Source of the DNA: Denitrificimonas caeni DSM 24390
GTDB lineage: Bacteria > Pseudomonadota > Gammaproteobacteria > Pseudomonadales > Pseudomonadaceae
Assembly (NCBI RefSeq): GCF_000421765.1
Contig: NZ_ATXQ01000009.1
Coordinates: 54,562 to 118,561, forward strand
DNA: 64,000 nt
Direction of reading: 5' to 3'
This document shows positions 45,405 to 56,602 of this stretch, one piece after another. The notes under the pieces are model-generated. The model did not search any database. It worked only from the letters and a program-made list of their open reading frames with translations, and was not told where the DNA came from. The translations under genes were made by a program, and so were the position numbers. Numbering within the stretch: position 1 is the stretch's first letter; each line of letters begins with the position of its first letter.

Positions 45405-48400
45405 CGCTCTTAATCAATTTATGAATTGCTTCAAGCAAGACAGTCTCTTGATAAGGCTTTCCTAGGTAGTCGTTAACTCCAATTGCCATTGCACGCTCAC
45501 GGTGTTTTTCACCGGTACGCGAAGTAATCATGATGATTGGTAAATCTTTCAAGAACTCATCATGACGTACCAGAGTTGCAACCTCAAAACCATCCATGCG
45601 CGGCATCTCAATATCGAGCAACATAATGTCTGGTTTAGTTTCTTGCAGCTGCGCAATCGCATCCATTCCGTCTTTAGCGGTCAGCACGTTCATACCGTGG
45701 CGTTCAAGCAGACGTGTTGTCACCTTGCGCACTGTCACAGAATCATCCACCACCATCACTAAGGTAGCCACACGCTTGTCAGACTCCACTGCTGACAGAA
45801 GGGTCATATCGGATGCGCCTTTCACACCCTTACGAGTGTAATCGGTACGAATCATTGCCAATAAGTCGAGAATAACAACTACGCGACCATCTCCGAGAAT
45901 GGTAGCCCCAGAAATACCATGTACGTTGGCAAATTGTGGTCCCATGCTTTTTACCACGATCTCACGCGAACCGGCGAGCACATCGACTTGCACAGCAACC
46001 GCGTATTCGTTCGAACGGACTAAAATAACGGGCAGAGGCAGCGTCTGTCCGACCAACTTTGGATGCTGGCCATTATTGAGCAGGTCTCCGACGTATTTCA
46101 GTTCGTAGCTTTGTCCTGCATATTCAAAGCTTGCTGGCTTACCTTCATCACGCTCTTGCTCATACAGTGCTTCAAGCTCATAAGGTGAAATACGTACGAT
46201 CCCTTCAATGGTATTCAATGGAATCGCATAGGAATCTTCACCTGCCATTACCATCAGTGCGCGGTTAACCGATACGGTAAAGGGTAGACGAATATAGAAC
46301 GTAGTCCCCTTATCTAGCGTCGAATCAATGCTGATCGAGCCACCGATTTTCTTAATCTCAGCACTCACAACATCCATGCCGACGCCACGTCCAGAAATCT
46401 GCGTAACCTGGCCTGCAGTTGAAAAACCTGCATGCAAAATAAACTGCATAATCTCTTGATCAGTCAACGACGCATCACTGGTCATTAAACCGCGTTCGAT
46501 AGCTTTATTGCGTACCGCGTCTAGATTGATACCTGCACCATCATCAGACAGTACCAGTAAAATATCAGCACCTTCACGAGTCAGCTCTAAACGAATCGTA
46601 CCTGTGGCAGGTTTGTCCAGTGCTTGGCGTTGTTCTGCTGACTCAATACCATGGTCAACGGCGTTACGCAGCATATGCTCAAGTGGCGCCAACATGCGCT
46701 CAAGCACAGTACGGTCAACCTCGCCCTCGGCGTTAGCAACAACAAACTCGACCTTTTTTCCTAACTCACCAGATACTTGGCGTACTACACGACGTAAACG
46801 CGGTAATAAACGGTCGAAGGGCACCATCCGCGTGCGCATAAGACCTTCTTGCAGTTCAGTGTTAACACGCGCCTGCTGCAGTAATAATGTCTCTGCATCA
46901 CGGTTACGCACCGCCAAGGTTTCTTTGAGGTCCAATAAATCCGAAGAAGATTCAAATAGAGCGCGCGATAATTGCTGCAGCTGTGAATAGCGATCCATTT
47001 CCAGCGGGTCAAAATCTTCGTAACCTGCTTTCTCTGTTTCAGCTTGGTAGCGGCTTAAAATTTGCGCTTGGGTCTCAGTGTCGAGACGACGTAACTGATC
47101 ACGGACACGATCAATCGTCGCCTCCATCTCACCTAACGTAAAACCAAAGTCACTGACTTGCTGTTCAACTCGACCACGGAAAATAGAAGTTTCACCGGCT
47201 AAGTTAACCAGACCTTCCAGTAATTCAGCCGGCACTCGCACTTGCTCTTGCGGTGCGCGCTGAGCACTACTCTCCGCCGCCTGTAATTGCGCTTTTTCAA
47301 CAAAAGGCAGTACTTTATTATCAACCGTTTTGCGACCTACTTCGCTGATTGCAACGATCGGCTGAGCAAGCTGTAGAGCTTTGCTTTCTTCAATCTCTGT
47401 TTGCTCAGGCTGAACAAGCAGTTGTGCCAGTAAATGCTCTGGCAATGTTTGGCGGATTTTTGCTACTTCAGCCAGCAGCTGTTGGTAAGCAGTGTGGAAA
47501 TGACTGCGCAAATTTTCAGGCCATGGCTGACCTTGCTGTGAAGCAGCTAAGAGCTCGCTTTCTAACTCATGGCTAATGTTACCAATATTTTGCGCTTCAG
47601 CTAAACGAGCTCCGCCTTTTAATGTGTTCAAAACACGCAACGCATCTTTAACCGCTTGTTCAGATTGTGGAGCGTTATCAAAAGCAGTCAGCGCTGTGCT
47701 TAACTCAGTTAAAAGCTCATCCGCTTCAATAATGAAGATGCTTGACACTTCGTCGTTTTTTTCTTGTGCGCTCTCGTGAGCTGCCTGCACCTGAAGGCTA
47801 GTCGGCACTTCAAGCTGCTCACTTTTATTAGTGCGCATGTTTTTGATCTGAATAATCAGCGCTTGCCCATCGGGTAACTCTTTATAATCACGCACAGCTT
47901 CTAGCATGATAGCGAGTGCATCGTGACTGTCTTGCAACAGGTTAAAGATCGGACTGCCAACGTTGAACTTACCAGCACTTAAATCTTCGTACAAAAACTC
48001 AAGTTCATGGGCTAAATCCCCAATCTCAGGAATTTCTGCCATACGCGCACCACCTTTAAGTGTATGCAAGTCGCGCTGCAAGGTTTCCAACTCTAAAGTA
48101 TTATCAGTCTGCTTAACCCAGCGCAATAAAGCCGCTGTCGCGCTCTCAATTATTTCAAAACCTTCCTCTAGGAAAATTTCGACGAGTTCAGGATCACGTA
48201 AATCATGCGTTGAAATGACTGTCTCAGACTCAGGCTCATCTTCTATGCTAGAAACTTGCGGCTCCACTGACTCTGCATCAGGCAGCACTAAGCTTTCTTC
48301 AAGCTCATCATCGAAGTTATCAAGTGTAAAAGACTCTGTATTCTCTGCAGCAGCACGAGGAAAATCACTCTCAACACTCTCGTCATTCAGTTCTTTTTCT

Positions 48401-51400
48401 AACTCAACCACATCCCAAGCTGTATTCGCAGGAACAGCAGTTTCAAGTTTGGTAGCACTAATGTCCTGACCCGTAGCCTCAGAAATCTCTATATCTGCTT
48501 GGTATTCAAGCGTATCAACTGTCTGGATGAGCGGCGCAGTTTCTCCTCGGCGAAAAGCTTTCATGCTCTCAATCAAAGCTACGGGCTGCTGCATTGGCTG
48601 ACGTGCTTGAAGCTGATCAAGTAATACTGCAAGACGATCATGGCCGCGCAACAACATATCGCCAAGCTCATCACTATGCGAATAACGACCGTCTAATAAG
48701 CCTTCGTACAATGACTCTATCTCATGGGCTAAGTCACCGATTGGCTTAATCTCAGCCATTCGCGCACCACCCTTGAGGGTGTGTAAGTCACGCAATAAAG
48801 CAGACATCACATTACTTTGTGGAGATGCAAGCCATGCCTCCAAAGACTCACCAGCACTTTCTAATAAGTCCATAGCCTCTTCGAGGAAGATTTCAACCAT
48901 CTCTTCATCTAAACAAGAAACACTAAAAACCTCATCCGCTGAAGGTTCTGGCACAGTTTCAAGGACTGTTAAAATTTCTTCAGTCTCGTTGGTTTTAGCT
49001 GTATCTGACTCAAACTCAACTGGCTCTTGCGGTGTAGACTCAACACCAGAAAACTCTAATGCAAGATCAGCATCGGATTCAAAATCTTCGTCAAACAAAG
49101 GTTCCAAATCAGTTTCTAACACTGTAGAAATGCTGTCATTAGCGTCGGCAATGACCGGCTCAAATACCAAAGTATCAGGCAATTCGGAGGACTGCAGTTC
49201 CTCAGCCATTAACTCATACAGAGCATCAATGCACTCTTGCTGCGGCTCAACTTGTAGGCCAGCAGCAACCTGATCCATCATATTAATCAGTGCATCATGG
49301 GCTTTTTTAGCTTGGGCAAAAAAGCGCTCTTCTGTTAATAAGCGACCGTTTTCAACCGCTTGGTACATCTCTAATAAAGCGTTGCAAATATCTTCAACTT
49401 GCGGCAATTCTGCCTGCTCAGCACTGTGGCCAAGTCGCACTAACTCATCCAGCAGTGCTGCAAGCTCCTGACGCTGAGTTGGATGCTTTTGCCAATCCTG
49501 CAATTGCTCGTCCATATCCAGCAAAATATCCATACCTTCAGAAAGGAAAGTAGAGATAATTTTCGGATCACGGGCACCTTTTGGATCACCATTTTTAAGA
49601 TCTTCCGCATGAGCTAAACGCGCATGCATGACCTGCTCCAGCTTCTCAATAAATGCTGCTGAGCCCTCAATCTCTTTTAACGGTGTAGTTGTTAGTTGAT
49701 CAATACCGATGCGCAGTAGCTGTTCTGCTTCGCTGAGCAATAAAGCCTCATTGAACTCAACAGCCAATAAATTTGCTTGGTATTCTTTGGCGAGCTTTTC
49801 CAACACACTAGCGATATGCGCAATCGGCAAAATACCTGCCATAAAGGCACTGCCTTTCAGGGTATGCAGTGCACGCTGCAAATCATCGCTGATAGTTTTT
49901 GGCAACTGTTGCGCGCAATCTGCTAAGAAGCCTACCAGTGTCTGCAAGTGAGCTTGAGCTTCATTGTGAAAGATATCCAATAACACCGGATCAATACTTT
50001 CATTATTCTCAAGCATTTCTACAGAGAGCAAAACATCTGCCTCGGCAGCAACGTCCTGTTCAGGTAACTCAAGGTTTATCTCAAGTGCGTCTTCTTCTGC
50101 CAAATCGCTAAAATCGTCGCTAGCATCCCAATCAGGTATATCAGAGACTGCAGTTGCAGTAGAAAAATTAGGTAGGGGCTCTTTACGGGCTAACGCATGG
50201 GCTATTGCAGCGAGCTGATCAACATCATCACGTTGACGCTGCTGTTGCTCAGCGTATTCGACGACCAACTCTGGGAACAAGGTAATAACATCGGCAATCA
50301 CCTGCAGCAAAGGTTCGCTAACTTCAACGCTGCCTTCAATCACACGGTTGAGCATATTTTCGATCGACCAAGCCAGTTCCCCTGCTACTAGCGCGCGCAC
50401 CATACGGCCACTGCCTTTGAGCGTATGGAAGGCCCGACGGACTTCGGTCAACGCTTCTTGATCATCCTGATTGGCACGCCATTTCGGATAAAACTCATTC
50501 AGCGTTTCTAAAACCTCTTCTGCTTCCTCAACGAAAACCTCTTGTAACTCTTCATCAATCGGTTCTTCGTCTGCAGGTGGCGGCAAAATACTTGGTGGAA
50601 CATCGGTTGCTGGAGGGTTCACCCGCGCAACAGAGCTTGACATGACGTCTTGCAACGATAGCTCCGCTGGCTCATGTTCGCTAGCCTCAGCAATAATAAT
50701 CTGCGGTAGTTCAACATCTGGGATATCAGAGAGATCAAGCGTTTGCGGCTGACTAGCAGGCAAAGCTGGCTCTGACTCTTTCGACTCGCTTAACTCTAAC
50801 TCTGCCTCTGCAGAAATCTCTACTGCATTAATCTCTGGAGCCAGATCGATAACAAAATCAGCCTCCGCATCAGTTGTCGCCTCAGTGGCAAGCAAGTGAA
50901 CGTCTTCAGTCGTAAATAACGGTTCTACAGGGACAAAATCATTCTCTACAATTTCGAGTTCAATATCATCCACAAACGCTGGTAGATCAACAGCATCACC
51001 ACTAGCAATAAAACTATCACTGGCAAATGTCGGTAATGCTTCAGTTTCAACAGCCTGATGAGCAATGCTATCTGCCTCGGTATCCAGAGCAATAGTACTC
51101 CAGTCTGTCTCTGCTAACGGCTCATGCTCAGCGGTCTCGACTTCAAGCGTATCAGCAACATCCTGCTCTGATTCGAGCTCTAGCACATCATCGCTTGCAA
51201 CAGTTAACGGCAAATACGGAGAATAGCCAAGACTGGTTAAGCTCTCTTCAGCAACATCAAGAATTGTCTCACCTTGACTGGCATGGTCTTCAACCAGACG
51301 CTCTAAATAATACTCAACACTGGTAATCGCATCGGCCAGAGTATCGAGATTCTGCCAGTTGGGGATCATTTTTTGTTCAAACAACTGCTCTTCGATATAA

Positions 51401-52896
51401 CGCCGGCAGGTTTCAACTAAAGCAGCAGCGCGTTCCAATGGAATCATAACTAAACCGCCACGCACTTGATTTAACAAGTATGGCACTTTAGCTAAATGCT
51501 CGTGATTCCATTGCGAAGCAATAAATTCGATAATGCCATCTTTGGCATGCTCTAAACCGGTACGCGCTTCTTTAATAACCAGACGATGAATCTGCCTAAC
51601 ATCGGTGGTTGGCATCAGATTCTGTTCATTTTTTATATCATCTGATGAGCCAGCCATACCCGTTAGCGTAGCTTCGATATACAAAAGTGCGCCAGCGACA
51701 TCCATCAATACCGCTTCTGACGGTTCTGTGCTGCCATTTACTAGCGAGGCAACCACTTCGATTTGATCTAATACCACTTTACGTGGCTGGGCAAAACCGA
51801 GCACTGCTAAAGTATCGGCAATTTGTTTCAGTGGAATTTGTAGGGCGCTCAGTTCATCGAGCTTGCTACGATCACTGCGCACAAATAAATCTAAATTATC
51901 TTTAATGCGCACCAACTCTTCACATAAAGCAGCGACCACAGAGCGCATTGCTCCCCGATCTGGACCGGCCATACGAGCACGTTCTTCGTCCAGTAACAAC
52001 TCATTGGGTAACGCTTCATCGAGACGGTACTGTTCATGCAAACGCTGCAAACGTTCAGAGTTCGCTTGTGCTTTAGCGACATAAAAAAGAATATTTTTAA
52101 TCAGTTCGATCGACGCCGGCTGATTGAGCCCAGGAGCTTGTTCAGCCACTAAACGCCGCAGCTCACGATCAACTTGGCGTAATAATGTACGCACCGATGC
52201 ACCGGCTTCAACACTGCCGTTAGCCAAGCCATCAACCAAGCCAGCAGATACTTGCCACAACGTTTCTAGCGGTGCATCTTTACTCAGCGTTTCAAGGCGC
52301 GCAAATACGCGAGCCATGTAGCCTAAGTTCGTTGGTAAATCTTGCCCACGCAGCACACCAACTAGCGCAACCTGAAGCATTTGGCGCAGCTTTCTTAGCA
52401 ACAAAGGCAGTGCTGGCACACTCAACTCTTGCAAACGCGCAGCGCTCAGCGGCTCTGCTTTAGCCTGAAACGTTGGAGTAAACAAACTCGTTTCAGAAAG
52501 CAGCTTCTCACCGCGCGCCGCACGCAAATCATTGAGTAGCGGTAAAACAACCATGGGTAAATCACGACGCGCAGTTTGAATGCGATCTAAATACAAAGGC
52601 AGCTGCAAAATAGCCTGCATCATCACTTCGAGTGACTCTGCTAAGTTATTGACGCGATTCTCCAACAAAGCTTGCGCCAACTGCTCCATTTCTTCAGCAA
52701 GCAAAGCTGCGCCAAAGAACTCAACCATTTGCAAGGTGCCGTGGACCTGGTGCACATAGGTTAAGCAAAAACGCAGTCGTGTTGAATCCTCAGGATTCTC
52801 CACAAACTCTTCCAGTGCGTGACGCGCCTGTTTTAGGGTTTCTGCAATTTCGCCTTTAACCCATTCCAGGGCGACATAATCGTGCCGATCACCCAT
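45397..52896 (-). CDS. chpA: Hybrid chemosensory histidine kinase ChpA
   Basis: A 2499-residue CheA-like kinase of the type IV pilus Chp system. Starting at ATG 52896 (GGAG 6 nt upstream) it begins MGDRHDYVALEWVKGEIAET. Eight phosphotransfer-type modules can be counted: His at 52, 824, 1011, 1157, 1372 and 1611; Asn at 476 (NQVRGG) and 1757 (NTLKGG). Then a kinase core (HMLRNAVDHGIE, SDDGAGIN, GRGVGMDVV), a CheW-like domain and a C-terminal receiver (VVDDSVTVRK, LLDIEMP). Several acidic linkers separate the modules. Phosphorylates PilG and PilH and so controls pilus extension, retraction and cAMP. Confidence 0.93.
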   Translation of the reverse strand: MGDRHDYVALEWVKGEIAETLKQARHALEEFVENPEDSTRLRFCLTYVHQVHGTLQMVEFFGAALLAEEMEQLAQALLENRVNNLAESLEVMMQAILQLPLYLDRIQTARRDLPMVVLPLLNDLRAARGEKLLSETSLFTPTFQAKAEPLSAARLQELSVPALPLLLRKLRQMLQVALVGVLRGQDLPTNLGYMARVFARLETLSKDAPLETLWQVSAGLVDGLANGSVEAGASVRTLLRQVDRELRRLVAEQAPGLNQPASIELIKNILFYVAKAQANSERLQRLHEQYRLDEALPNELLLDEERARMAGPDRGAMRSVVAALCEELVRIKDNLDLFVRSDRSKLDELSALQIPLKQIADTLAVLGFAQPRKVVLDQIEVVASLVNGSTEPSEAVLMDVAGALLYIEATLTGMAGSSDDIKNEQNLMPTTDVRQIHRLVIKEARTGLEHAKDGIIEFIASQWNHEHLAKVPYLLNQVRGGLVMIPLERAAALVETCRRYIEEQLFEQKMIPNWQNLDTLADAITSVEYYLERLVEDHASQGETILDVAEESLTSLGYSPYLPLTVASDDVLELESEQDVADTLEVETAEHEPLAETDWSTIALDTEADSIAHQAVETEALPTFASDSFIASGDAVDLPAFVDDIELEIVENDFVPVEPLFTTEDVHLLATEATTDAEADFVIDLAPEINAVEISAEAELELSESKESEPALPASQPQTLDLSDIPDVELPQIIIAEASEHEPAELSLQDVMSSSVARVNPPATDVPPSILPPPADEEPIDEELQEVFVEEAEEVLETLNEFYPKWRANQDDQEALTEVRRAFHTLKGSGRMVRALVAGELAWSIENMLNRVIEGSVEVSEPLLQVIADVITLFPELVVEYAEQQQRQRDDVDQLAAIAHALARKEPLPNFSTATAVSDIPDWDASDDFSDLAEEDALEINLELPEQDVAAEADVLLSVEMLENNESIDPVLLDIFHNEAQAHLQTLVGFLADCAQQLPKTISDDLQRALHTLKGSAFMAGILPIAHIASVLEKLAKEYQANLLAVEFNEALLLSEAEQLLRIGIDQLTTTPLKEIEGSAAFIEKLEQVMHARLAHAEDLKNGDPKGARDPKIISTFLSEGMDILLDMDEQLQDWQKHPTQRQELAALLDELVRLGHSAEQAELPQVEDICNALLEMYQAVENGRLLTEERFFAQAKKAHDALINMMDQVAAGLQVEPQQECIDALYELMAEELQSSELPDTLVFEPVIADANDSISTVLETDLEPLFDEDFESDADLALEFSGVESTPQEPVEFESDTAKTNETEEILTVLETVPEPSADEVFSVSCLDEEMVEIFLEEAMDLLESAGESLEAWLASPQSNVMSALLRDLHTLKGGARMAEIKPIGDLAHEIESLYEGLLDGRYSHSDELGDMLLRGHDRLAVLLDQLQARQPMQQPVALIESMKAFRRGETAPLIQTVDTLEYQADIEISEATGQDISATKLETAVPANTAWDVVELEKELNDESVESDFPRAAAENTESFTLDNFDDELEESLVLPDAESVEPQVSSIEDEPESETVISTHDLRDPELVEIFLEEGFEIIESATAALLRWVKQTDNTLELETLQRDLHTLKGGARMAEIPEIGDLAHELEFLYEDLSAGKFNVGSPIFNLLQDSHDALAIMLEAVRDYKELPDGQALIIQIKNMRTNKSEQLEVPTSLQVQAAHESAQEKNDEVSSIFIIEADELLTELSTALTAFDNAPQSEQAVKDALRVLNTLKGGARLAEAQNIGNISHELESELLAASQQGQPWPENLRSHFHTAYQQLLAEVAKIRQTLPEHLLAQLLVQPEQTEIEESKALQLAQPIVAISEVGRKTVDNKVLPFVEKAQLQAAESSAQRAPQEQVRVPAELLEGLVNLAGETSIFRGRVEQQVSDFGFTLGEMEATIDRVRDQLRRLDTETQAQILSRYQAETEKAGYEDFDPLEMDRYSQLQQLSRALFESSSDLLDLKETLAVRNRDAETLLLQQARVNTELQEGLMRTRMVPFDRLLPRLRRVVRQVSGELGKKVEFVVANAEGEVDRTVLERMLAPLEHMLRNAVDHGIESAEQRQALDKPATGTIRLELTREGADILLVLSDDGAGINLDAVRNKAIERGLMTSDASLTDQEIMQFILHAGFSTAGQVTQISGRGVGMDVVSAEIKKIGGSISIDSTLDKGTTFYIRLPFTVSVNRALMVMAGEDSYAIPLNTIEGIVRISPYELEALYEQERDEGKPASFEYAGQSYELKYVGDLLNNGQHPKLVGQTLPLPVILVRSNEYAVAVQVDVLAGSREIVVKSMGPQFANVHGISGATILGDGRVVVILDLLAMIRTDYTRKGVKGASDMTLLSAVESDKRVATLVMVVDDSVTVRKVTTRLLERHGMNVLTAKDGMDAIAQLQETKPDIMLLDIEMPRMDGFEVATLVRHDEFLKDLPIIMITSRTGEKHRERAMAIGVNDYLGKPYQETVLLEAIHKLIKSDD

Positions 52897-52918
52897 AACT
52901 ACTCCGCTCATATCCATG

Positions 52919-53788
52919 CTACCCCTTACGGGTAAAAGCCAAAACGCGTTCATCGGCAACAGGCTCTAAATCAGGGTGCTGCCATCCAGCAACTTCACCC
53001 ACACCTATGACCAACATTCCGCCCGGCGCTAACCGAGCCACTAAACGATTAAGTATTTCGCGTCGCTGCCAGCGGCGGAAATAGATCAACACGTTTTGAC
53101 AAAAAATAACGTCCATACCAAAAATGGGCGCATGCGCCAAATCCAGCATATTTAATCTAGTAAAACATGAGCGTTTCACTAGTCGATCTACTACTCGATA
53201 TAATCCATCCGACTGCATCGTAAAGTATCGTTCAAGCAGTTCAACAGGTACACGATCCAAGCGTTTCGGATCATATTTAGCCTGGCGGCCTTTGCGTAAA
53301 GCGCTATGACTGATATCCGTTGCAATTACACCAAACTCAACAGACTTATTCTTATTCGCTGTACGAATGGCTTCAGCGGCACAAATCGCTAATGACCAGA
53401 CTTCCTCACCGCTTGAGCAGCCAACACTCCACAAGGATAAAGGTTTACCAGTTTGGTCATTTGCGATTTTGTTGACAAGGAAATCGGTCACTACTTCGAA
53501 AGATGCCGCATGTCTAAAGAACTGTGTTTCTTGAACGGCTAAACGATCCAGCAGCACTACCCATTCAACAGCGCCACAGGCACCATCGGTTACTTTCTGG
53601 TAGTAACTTGAATAATCAGACACACCTAATTCACGCATCCGCGCTGTTAGATTAACTTGCAAAAACATTCGCCGTTGCTCGCTCACAACCATTCCTGAGC
53701 GAGTTTCTAGCAAGCTTTGCCAGTCATTGAACTCATCTTCTGTCATTTCTGCTAAAGGCTGTAAAGCCCAAGCGCTGCCAGATTGCAT
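52919..53788 (-). CDS. pilK: Chemotaxis methyltransferase PilK
   Basis: A 289-residue CheR-family SAM methyltransferase that should methylate glutamates of PilJ. CheR features: RLAVQETQFFRHAASFEVV, SVGCSSGEEVWSLAI (SAM-binding), VIATDIS and DVIFCQNVLIYF. It lies between pilJ and chpA, 22 bp before the chpA start. Confidence 0.92.
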   Translation of the reverse strand: MQSGSAWALQPLAEMTEDEFNDWQSLLETRSGMVVSEQRRMFLQVNLTARMRELGVSDYSSYYQKVTDGACGAVEWVVLLDRLAVQETQFFRHAASFEVVTDFLVNKIANDQTGKPLSLWSVGCSSGEEVWSLAICAAEAIRTANKNKSVEFGVIATDISHSALRKGRQAKYDPKRLDRVPVELLERYFTMQSDGLYRVVDRLVKRSCFTRLNMLDLAHAPIFGMDVIFCQNVLIYFRRWQRREILNRLVARLAPGGMLVIGVGEVAGWQHPDLEPVADERVLAFTRKG

Positions 53789-53817
53789 GATGTGCCCTTT
53801 TCTAATTATTCTGACGG

Positions 53818-53843
53818 GGGCAGTTACCTATAAATAACTGCCC
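53818..53843 (-). other. Intercistronic hairpin between pilJ and pilK
   Basis: A perfect 9-bp stem (GGGCAGTTA / TAACTGCCC) with an 8-nt loop in the pilJ-pilK gap. No T-tract follows. It may stabilise the pilJ end or lower pilK expression relative to the abundant receptor. Confidence 0.55.
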
Positions 53844-53850
53844 GATCTCG

Positions 53851-55902
53851 TTAGGCTTGCTCTTGATTGCCATCTGGCAAGGTAAAGCCAGACACAGACT
53901 CACGCATCTCACTGGCCATCTTCGCCAAAGTACCAATGCTTTGTGCTGTTGCTGTCGTACCCGCAGATGTTTGCGAAGTAATCTCTTGAATAACGTTCAT
54001 CGTGCTGGAAATATGACCGGCTGACGATGCTTGCTGGCGTGCAGCGTTGGAAATGTTCTGAATCAAAGCCGCGAGGGATTTTGATACTTTCTCAATTTCT
54101 TCCAGCGAGACACCCGCATCCTGTGCCAGACGCGCACCACGTACAACCTCTGTGGTGGTTTGTTCCATCGAAATAACCGCTTCGTTGGTATCCGCCTGAA
54201 TCGTTTTAACCAGTGCTTCAATCTGCTTAGTTGCTGATGATGAACGCTCAGCCAGACGCTGAACCTCATCGGCAACCACGGCGAAGCCTCGACCTGCGTC
54301 ACCAGCCATCGAAGCCTGAATCGCAGCGTTAAGAGCCAGAATGTTAGTTTGGTCAGCAATATCGTTAATCAAACTTACGATGTCACCAATCTCTTGCGAT
54401 GACTCACCGAGACGCTTAATACGTTTCGAAGTGTCTTGAATCTGCTCACGAATGCTGTCCATACCAGTAATAGTATTGTGTACAACTTCGTTACCTTTGT
54501 TAGCGATCGATACCGACCGCTCAGCAACCGCAGATGATTCGGCGGCGTTAGCAGATACTTGGTCAATCGACACAGCCATTTCGTTAATCGCCGCTGATGC
54601 TCCAGCAATTTCTTGTGCTTGGTGCTCAGATGCTTCCGCCAAGTGCATCGCAGTTGACTGCGTTTCTTGGGCAGCTGCAGATACCTGTACGGCAGTGGCG
54701 TTAATAGTTCCAACCAGCTCACGGAGTTGGTCAATGGTGTAGTTAATGGAGTCAGCAATCGCACCGGTAAAGTCTTCGGTTACTGTTGCTTCTGCAGTCA
54801 AGTCACCGTCTGCTAAGTCACCAATTTCATCAAGTAAGCGTAAAATAGCGGTTTGGTTACGCTCGTTCTTTTCCGCAGTTTCAGCAAGACGAATACGCGT
54901 TTCACGCATGCTCACTAAACCAATCAAAATAATTGAAGCCAGTGCCAAAGCACCCAACACATAACCAATCAATGTATTGATTACACGCCCCGTAGCGCGC
55001 TGTTCAAAACCTGCGGCCAGTACCGATGCTTTGTCTAAGAGAGTCTGCGAAACAGTAAAGATACCGTTAGCGGCCTCACGCACCTGGAACAACTCTGGTG
55101 AAGTTTCCAAGATCTCATCAACAGAACCAGAAACAAACTCAAATAACTCAGCGATTTCAGTCAAACGCTCTAACGCTTCTTCGTCAGTCACCTGACTGAT
55201 TTCCATTGCTGCGTTACCTTCCAGCATTGCAGTTAGAACACGACCAAACAGACTTGCGTCTCGGCCAAACATGTCAGCAGCCAGTACCGAGTCCTCATCA
55301 CCGACTAGTACTTTGTTAGCCGAACCAATGATTCGCTCTGCCAGCAATGATTGACGCTGAGCAACAGAAACCTGGGCTGCAGGGGCACCACTTTGCAGAA
55401 GAATATCTACAACCTCTTCATACTCAACCTGTAACTGCGGAATCGTTTCGGCCAAAGTCGCAGCAACTTCGTGCAGAGACAGTACCGTTTGCTCACTATC
55501 AATAATCGCACCAGCGTTTTCGCGCAGGCTGTTCCAGTCTTCAGCCACTGCACTCATTTCAGCCGATAAGCTTTCTGGTGCTGGCGGGACATCATTTTCA
55601 ACATCACCATCAACCAAGTATCCCCAGCGGGTTTCAAAGTCATTACGGGCATCTTTGAGTAAGGCGAAAGCCTCTGCTTTACCCGCGGCGGCTTCCGTAG
55701 CGTTTTTCGCAATACGCTGCGACAGTACGCGTAGCTCACCAGCTTGAGTGATGTACTCTTTGTCATAGTTTGACTGAGTATTAATGTACGCAAAGTTTAC
55801 GAACAGCAGCACAACTGATACGACCAGAATCGCAAAGAGCGCGCCAATCAGTACGTTACTGCGTAAACCGGAGAGAAAGTGAATCCCACTTTGTTTTTTC
55901 AT
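53851..55902 (-). CDS. pilJ: Methyl-accepting chemotaxis protein PilJ
   Basis: A 683-residue receptor of the Pil-Chp system. One membrane segment near residues 17-40, a large periplasmic region with paired four-helix PilJ modules ([23 protein letters not shown]), a second membrane segment near 310-330, HAMP and the signalling domain with the hairpin tip containing [20 protein letters not shown] 55902 is chosen to give the normal PilJ N-terminus [15 protein letters not shown]. It probably senses pilin or surface contact. Confidence 0.93.
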   Translation of the reverse strand: MKKQSGIHFLSGLRSNVLIGALFAILVVSVVLLFVNFAYINTQSNYDKEYITQAGELRVLSQRIAKNATEAAAGKAEAFALLKDARNDFETRWGYLVDGDVENDVPPAPESLSAEMSAVAEDWNSLRENAGAIIDSEQTVLSLHEVAATLAETIPQLQVEYEEVVDILLQSGAPAAQVSVAQRQSLLAERIIGSANKVLVGDEDSVLAADMFGRDASLFGRVLTAMLEGNAAMEISQVTDEEALERLTEIAELFEFVSGSVDEILETSPELFQVREAANGIFTVSQTLLDKASVLAAGFEQRATGRVINTLIGYVLGALALASIILIGLVSMRETRIRLAETAEKNERNQTAILRLLDEIGDLADGDLTAEATVTEDFTGAIADSINYTIDQLRELVGTINATAVQVSAAAQETQSTAMHLAEASEHQAQEIAGASAAINEMAVSIDQVSANAAESSAVAERSVSIANKGNEVVHNTITGMDSIREQIQDTSKRIKRLGESSQEIGDIVSLINDIADQTNILALNAAIQASMAGDAGRGFAVVADEVQRLAERSSSATKQIEALVKTIQADTNEAVISMEQTTTEVVRGARLAQDAGVSLEEIEKVSKSLAALIQNISNAARQQASSAGHISSTMNVIQEITSQTSAGTTATAQSIGTLAKMASEMRESVSGFTLPDGNQEQA

Positions 55903-56019
55903 TATTTGGCCCCCGCCTGGACCCGTAGAACTTAATGTGTCCAATAACACTCAAGAGCCAGTTTTAACTGACCCAACCGAAAATGGTAACTGTAGCGCTG
56001 CAAGCTTTCGCTTAATGCA

Positions 56020-56559
56020 CTAAGCCACCACATCTAAAAAATCATTATCTTGCGCTAAAGCATGCGGACTAAAAACCAACCATGTTTCTTCGTCACGCAC
56101 AAAAACACCATGCACAAAAGGCACAATATCGGCGCTAATTTTTGGCAACACTTCAGTAAAAGAGTCAACTGCAAAATGCTGCATACCAAATACGGCATCA
56201 ACAGTCAGCCCAGCAAACACATCGCCATACTCAACCACCAGCAACCGTCGTAATTTTTTCGAACCAGACAACTCCGTGCCGAAAAAACCACAAAGATCCA
56301 TAACAGGCAGTAAGCGCCCACGCACGTTCGCAACACCTCTAACCCAGCTTTTCACACCAGGCAGCATTGTATAGCGTGGCTCATGCAGCACTTCATCGAC
56401 TTCGCCCATTGGTGCAACAAAATGCTGCTCGCCAATACGAAAACCAATACCACTCCAGGTTTGTGCAACTTCCTGCTGGGCAGGCAAACCATCTGCCTGT
56501 CCACGACACAGTGCATCTAAACCTAAAAGTAACTCATAGGGAGTTTGTCTGTCTGTCAT
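56020..56559 (-). CDS. pilI: CheW-like adaptor PilI
   Basis: A 179-residue CheW-domain protein that couples PilJ to ChpA. Typical segments: GIGFRIGEQHFVAPMGEVDEVL, GVANVRGRLLPVMDL and LLVVEYGDVFAGLTVDAVFGM. Gene order pilG-H-I-J-K-chpA-B-C is complete and collinear. Confidence 0.92.
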   Translation of the reverse strand: MTDRQTPYELLLGLDALCRGQADGLPAQQEVAQTWSGIGFRIGEQHFVAPMGEVDEVLHEPRYTMLPGVKSWVRGVANVRGRLLPVMDLCGFFGTELSGSKKLRRLLVVEYGDVFAGLTVDAVFGMQHFAVDSFTEVLPKISADIVPFVHGVFVRDEETWLVFSPHALAQDNDFLDVVA

Positions 56560-56602
56560 CTAGCAACCCTATTATTATTAGTTTTATAAAATACAATAGC
56601 GC

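Noticed and set aside
47963..49273. Long plus-strand frames opposite chpA (168 and 166 codons), rich in Ser
   Set aside because: They mirror acidic and Hpt segments of chpA in the antisense frame; Ser-rich composition is the expected shadow.
52896..52959. Extended N-terminus of ChpA
   Set aside because: The extra 21 codons overlap pilK, lack family similarity, and GGAG lies properly before ATG 52896.
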